In this document: positions 60,392 to 64,000 of the stretch, piece after piece
Layout of the letters: every line of letters starts with the position of its first letter
How positions within the stretch are numbered: the first letter of the stretch is position 1
Assembly (NCBI RefSeq): GCF_024267655.1
Contig: NZ_CP100595.1
Span: forward strand, 1,550,001 to 1,614,000
Reading direction: 5' to 3'
From: Arcobacter roscoffensis
GTDB lineage: Bacteria > Campylobacterota > Campylobacteria > Campylobacterales > Arcobacteraceae
DNA length: 64,000 nucleotides
Position numbers and translations under genes: made by a program
The notes under the pieces: generated by a model
What the model saw: the letters and a program-made list of their open reading frames with translations, nothing else
Told to the model about the DNA's origin: nothing
Database searches by the model: none

Positions 60392-61975
60392 TTAATCCTT
60401 AAATGTATCTCTAATTTTTAGAAAATCATCTAAATTATCAAAGAAAATATCTATAAGCTTTGGATCGAAATGCTTAGCTTTTTCTTCTTTAAATAATTTA
60501 AATATCTTTTCATCTTCCCAAGCTTTTTTATAGCACCTATCACTACCTAATGCATCAAATACATCTGCTAAAGCTGTAATTCTTCCATAAATATGTATTT
60601 CCTCACCTTTTAAACCATTAGGGTAGCCTGTACCATCCCACTTTTCGTGGTGTTGTAATGATACTATGGCAGCTGTTCTTAAAAGAGGTCTTGGTGAATG
60701 TTTTAACATATCATAGCCTAGTTTCGCATGTGTATTCATTATTTTTCTTTCATTATCATCAAATCTACCAGGTTTATTTAAAATAGAATCAGGAATAGCA
60801 ACTTTTCCTATATCGTGCATAGGGCTTGCTTGTTTTAAAAGTTCAGCTTCTTTTTTACCTAAACCATATTTTAAAGCTAATAGTTTAGAATATTCAGCAA
60901 CTCTTTTTACATGATTTCCTGTTTCTTTACTTCTACTTTCACCAATTGAGCCCATTGTAAAAACAACTTCTTTTTGAGTGTTTTCAATCTCATTATTTAA
61001 ACTTCTTATTTCTTCTAAGCCTTTATTTACTTCATCTTCAATTTGTTCAAAACTCATAACTACATTCTTGTTAACTTTTATTGATAATATTAAAATAAAT
61101 AATACTGTAAGAACTAAAATAAATAGCACAGTATAATAAAATTTATCAATAAAACTTTCAGATAATCTATCAATATTGTTTTTAGTTTCATTTAAAAGTT
61201 TTGTATTTTTATCTACAATAGAAAATATTTCATTTTCTAAAAAGAGTTCTTTGTTTTTAATCTCATTTAATTGTATTGAGTATAACCCAATCATCTTTGC
61301 AGTTTTGTAGTACTCATTAACTAAGTGATTGTTATCAATAAAACTTAATTCATTTAGCTTTTCAATTTCTTTTAACCACTTATTTAAATACCTTGAATTT
61401 TTATGTTGAAAAAGTGTTTCTTTACTATAATATTTTATATTAGATAAAGTTTTGTAACTTTTTATATCTTTACGCTTTTCAATAATTCTTTCAATCTTAT
61501 TTCTTTGAAGATTTTCATTTGGGTATTTTTTAGCAAAAAGATTTGTAAGCTCAATCTTTTTTGTTTGTATCTTGATAATTTCATCAAAATATTTTTCAAT
61601 TGTTTTTTCGCTCTTTGAGATTTTTTCAAGATTGATTTTTATTTCATCATATTTATGAATATCTTTTATGAAGTTGTCTATAAAGTCTTTAGTAGTGTCG
61701 TTTTTAAATATATCTAGTATCTCTTCAAATTGAAGTTCAAAGCTTACAAAGTCATTTTTGATTTTTTTGATTTCATTTATTGTTTTAGTATTTAGTAAGT
61801 CTTTTACTAAACTATTCATTTTATGTTGCGTATAAACTAAATTTGAGATATTACTCTTTGTTTCATTATTTTCTTTTACTTGATAAAGAGTTAAACTATT
61901 AATCATAAATATTACTATTATTGAGAAAATAATTATTAAAAAACTAAACTTTACTTTTTTCTTTATATTCATCAC
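60392..61975 (-). CDS. Membrane-bound HD-GYP c-di-GMP phosphodiesterase
   Basis: This 527-residue protein has a TM at about 9-30, a helical periplasmic sensor region to about 275, a second TM at about 278-300, a short coil, and an HD-GYP domain at about 340-527. Catalytic motifs are ETGNHVKRVAEY, HDIGKVAIPD (about 387), HHEKWDGTGYP (the HD-GYP signature reads GTGYP) and ALADVFDALGSDRCYK. It should hydrolyse c-di-GMP in the cytoplasm in response to a periplasmic cue. Its start directly follows the stop of the sensor kinase gene, so the three genes form one operon. The periplasmic part is all-helical like chemoreceptor sensors. Confidence 0.93.
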   Translation of the reverse strand: MMNIKKKVKFSFLIIIFSIIVIFMINSLTLYQVKENNETKSNISNLVYTQHKMNSLVKDLLNTKTINEIKKIKNDFVSFELQFEEILDIFKNDTTKDFIDNFIKDIHKYDEIKINLEKISKSEKTIEKYFDEIIKIQTKKIELTNLFAKKYPNENLQRNKIERIIEKRKDIKSYKTLSNIKYYSKETLFQHKNSRYLNKWLKEIEKLNELSFIDNNHLVNEYYKTAKMIGLYSIQLNEIKNKELFLENEIFSIVDKNTKLLNETKNNIDRLSESFIDKFYYTVLFILVLTVLFILILSIKVNKNVVMSFEQIEDEVNKGLEEIRSLNNEIENTQKEVVFTMGSIGESRSKETGNHVKRVAEYSKLLALKYGLGKKEAELLKQASPMHDIGKVAIPDSILNKPGRFDDNERKIMNTHAKLGYDMLKHSPRPLLRTAAIVSLQHHEKWDGTGYPNGLKGEEIHIYGRITALADVFDALGSDRCYKKAWEDEKIFKLFKEEKAKHFDPKLIDIFFDNLDDFLKIRDTFKD

Positions 61976-63337
61976 TTAACCTTTAAAATATATTTTAACT
62001 ATTGTTCCAGTATTTACTTCACTTGTTAACTTGATACTTCCATTGTGGATTTTTACTATTTTTTTACAAATAGCCATTCCAAGTCCTGTTCCACCTGAAT
62101 TTTTGTTTCTACTTTTATCTGTTCTGTAAAACTCTTCAAATATTCTTTCTTGTTCATCTTTAGCAATTCCAATGCCACTATCCTCAACGCTAATTACAGT
62201 TGAGTCATTTTCTTTATAGCAAGAAATCTTTACAATACTTTTTTCAAAACTAAAATTAATAGCATTTTTAATTAGATTTTTAACAGCTATTTTCAATAAA
62301 GATGCATGACCTTTGATTTGACTCATATTAGTAATATTTGTTTTTAGTTGTATATTTTTTGACAGGGCATAAGACTTTAACTCTTCCACAGATTCCAAGG
62401 TAATTTCATCAAGATATATATCAGTATAATTATCAGAAATTGCAGTGTCATTTTTCGCTAAAAATAGTAAATCATCAATAGTATTTTGAATTCTAAGTAC
62501 TTCATCTAAACATACTTCTAAACTGTTTTTGTACTCTTCCTTATCTCTATCTTTTCGAAGAGCTATTTCTATTTCACCTCTTATAATCGTAAGTGGAGTT
62601 TTAAGTTCATGGGATGCATCACTACTAAACTGATTTATTTTTTTAAATGATATTTCCAATCTTTGAAGCAAGTTATTTATTTCATCAATTAATAAATCAA
62701 CTTCATCATTACTATGAAGTTTTTTGACTCTTTGTGATAAATCAGAAGCATTTATTGATTTTAGACTATTTAGTATTTCTTCTATGGGTTTAAATGATTT
62801 ATATATTAAAAAATATCCCCCAGTAATAGAGAAAACAAGAACAATTGGTATTATAAAAATAAGTATATAAAAAAGATTTTCAAGGGTTGAATTTAGTATC
62901 TTATAATCTGTAGCAACTTGTAGAATATACTCTTTATTTTTTATATTAAATACAATGTTTCCTACTATATAGTCGTTTAACTCTTTAAAAACAATTTTAT
63001 CTTTTTGTAATTCATCTTGAAAAACTTTTATATTTGATGGGAAACTAGTAGTATTGATTATTTTTTTGTCTCTGTTGTTTTCAACTAATCTTATATATAA
63101 AGGAGAAAAGTTATACTCTTTTTCTTCATTATATAAATCAAACTGAAGATTAGACTCGTGGTCTAATATATCATCTACAACATCCAAAATTATAACTTTT
63201 AAAGAAGTTTGCATTTTATCTAAAGTCGAAATTTTAAGGGTTTTATAGATTGATAAAGATAGTACAATCAAGATTATAAATTGAATTATTATATTATAAA
63301 ATAAAAGCTTTTTCTTTATTGATAGATTAGTCATCAC
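61976..63337 (-). CDS. Sensor histidine kinase (OmpR-system partner)
   Basis: This 453-residue kinase has a TM at about 12-32, a periplasmic domain to about 150, a TM at about 155-178, HAMP, HisKA with H243 in DASHELKTP, and an HATPase with NLIKNAINF, EDSGIGIA and GGTGLGMAI. The DASHELKTPL H-box and overall size match the CusS/QseC-type group. It overlaps the response regulator gene by 11 bp and precedes the HD-GYP gene without a gap. The likely flow is periplasmic signal to kinase to OmpR-type regulator, with c-di-GMP turnover under the same transcription unit. Confidence 0.93.
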   Translation of the reverse strand: MMTNLSIKKKLLFYNIIIQFIILIVLSLSIYKTLKISTLDKMQTSLKVIILDVVDDILDHESNLQFDLYNEEKEYNFSPLYIRLVENNRDKKIINTTSFPSNIKVFQDELQKDKIVFKELNDYIVGNIVFNIKNKEYILQVATDYKILNSTLENLFYILIFIIPIVLVFSITGGYFLIYKSFKPIEEILNSLKSINASDLSQRVKKLHSNDEVDLLIDEINNLLQRLEISFKKINQFSSDASHELKTPLTIIRGEIEIALRKDRDKEEYKNSLEVCLDEVLRIQNTIDDLLFLAKNDTAISDNYTDIYLDEITLESVEELKSYALSKNIQLKTNITNMSQIKGHASLLKIAVKNLIKNAINFSFEKSIVKISCYKENDSTVISVEDSGIGIAKDEQERIFEEFYRTDKSRNKNSGGTGLGMAICKKIVKIHNGSIKLTSEVNTGTIVKIYFKG

Positions 63338-63998
63338 TTATTTTAAACCCCATTCCTCTTACTGTTTTAATAAGTTTTTTCTCAAAAGGTTTGTCTATTT
63401 TATTTCTTAATCTATAAATATATACATTTATGATATTACTTATATTACTATCTTCCATATTACTTAATGAAGATAAAATAACACTTTCCGATAAGACCTT
63501 ATTTTTGTTTCTAACTAAATATTCTAGTAAAGAAAACTCCTTAGCTGTTAATTCTATTTTTTTACCCGCTCTTTGTATATTTTTTGTTAGTAAATCAAGT
63601 TGTAAATCATCAATAGCAAGTAAAGTTGTTTGAGTTTCAGTCTTAAGTCTTAATTGAACTCTAATTCGAGCTAAAAGTTCATTAAAAGAAAAAGGTTTAG
63701 GAAGATAATCATTAGCACCAATATCAAGACCTTTTATCGTATCTTCTGTGCTATTTTTTGCAGTAAGCATAATAATTGGGGTGTTAATATTTTGTGTTCT
63801 TAATGTTTTACAAACTTCAATGCCATCTTTTATAGGAAGCATTATATCAAGCAATATCACATCATAATCATTTACAGAAGCTAAGTAAATTCCTTCTTCG
63901 CCATCTAAACAATAATCAACACTATAAGACTCTTCTTCAAGACCTTTTTTCAAAAAATTTACTATTTTTATATCATCTTCAACTATTAAAACTTTCAT
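63327..63998 (-). CDS. OmpR-family response regulator
   Basis: This 223-residue DNA-binding regulator has a receiver at 1-120 (E7-D8-D9, phosphoacceptor D50 in VILLDIMLP, T79 in MLTAK, K101 in PKPFSF) and a winged-helix DNA-binding domain at about 130-222 (ELTAKEFSLLEYLVRNKNKVLS, VYIYRLRNKID, RGMGFKI). All phosphotransfer residues are present. It is the first gene of the operon with the sensor kinase and the HD-GYP protein. The ATG at 63996-63998 is two bases from the window edge, so its promoter is not visible. Confidence 0.95.
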   Translation of the reverse strand: MKVLIVEDDIKIVNFLKKGLEEESYSVDYCLDGEEGIYLASVNDYDVILLDIMLPIKDGIEVCKTLRTQNINTPIIMLTAKNSTEDTIKGLDIGANDYLPKPFSFNELLARIRVQLRLKTETQTTLLAIDDLQLDLLTKNIQRAGKKIELTAKEFSLLEYLVRNKNKVLSESVILSSLSNMEDSNISNIINVYIYRLRNKIDKPFEKKLIKTVRGMGFKISDD

Positions 63999-64000
63999 AA

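Overview
The window is AT-rich chromosomal DNA that reads as a free-living member of the Campylobacterota, most likely of the Arcobacter group. The basis is the strongly A/T-biased codon use, the large number of histidine kinases and receiver proteins, and an Epsilonproteobacteria-type housekeeping set: fused ResB-CcsA cytochrome c biogenesis protein, CmoB, LigA, a DUF455 ferritin-like protein and a YciA-type thioesterase. The genus is inferred from gene content only. I saw no rRNA, tRNA or CRISPR array.

Layout. 1-6828 (minus) is a signalling operon with ATGA overlaps: a giant cache-GAF-hybrid kinase with three receivers, a CheB-CheR fusion, and a receiver-kinase cut by the window edge. 7027-9174 holds an ABC-F ATPase and a YciA-type thioesterase facing each other across a strong bidirectional terminator. 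9451-17393 carries two paralogous kinase/receiver pairs on either side of ligA.

17354-23434 is an integrated mobile element of about 6.1 kb. It is flanked by a perfect 27-bp direct repeat that lies in the last codons of the receiver-kinase gene at 16275. It encodes a tyrosine recombinase, an excisionase-like HTH protein, a Rep_trans-like replication initiator, a small ORF in the position of an ssDNA-binding protein, and three unknown genes. The element supplies the disrupted host gene with a new stop codon and a new hairpin terminator. Candidate integrase arm sites, repeated every 11 bp, lie inside both ends.

23448-36758 is mixed backbone: more two-component genes, a RelE/RHH toxin-antitoxin pair, DUF1853, pepD, ccsBA, cmoB, two GGDEF-like proteins with degenerate active sites, an MBL-fold hydrolase and DUF455.

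36749-49630 is a complete C-P lyase (phosphonate) operon: phnF, phnC, phnD, phnE, phnG-phnM, a hexapeptide acyltransferase, phnN, an EEP-family phosphoesterase, an MFS transporter and phnP. Its promoter region combines two Pho-box-like pairs of 11-bp repeats with three inverted-repeat sites that fit a PhnF (GntR/HutC) operator. This suggests induction by phosphate starvation and repression by PhnF.

49690-58169 holds a nuclease-helicase fusion (DUF2075 type); a cluster of renalase-like oxidoreductase, ABC1/UbiB kinase, phasin-like, TIGR03643 and lipocalin genes, which resembles photo-oxidative stress clusters of other bacteria; one orphan gene; and the still uncharacterised TIGR03915/TIGR03916 radical-SAM pair. 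58351-63998 ends with a YqhD-type aldehyde reductase facing an AraC regulator, then an OmpR-type two-component system with an HD-GYP phosphodiesterase in the same operon.

The most notable items are the mobile element and its gene-repairing attachment site, the dual-control phn promoter, the CheBR-linked hybrid kinase with a Glu/Gln repeat coiled coil, and the radical-SAM pair.
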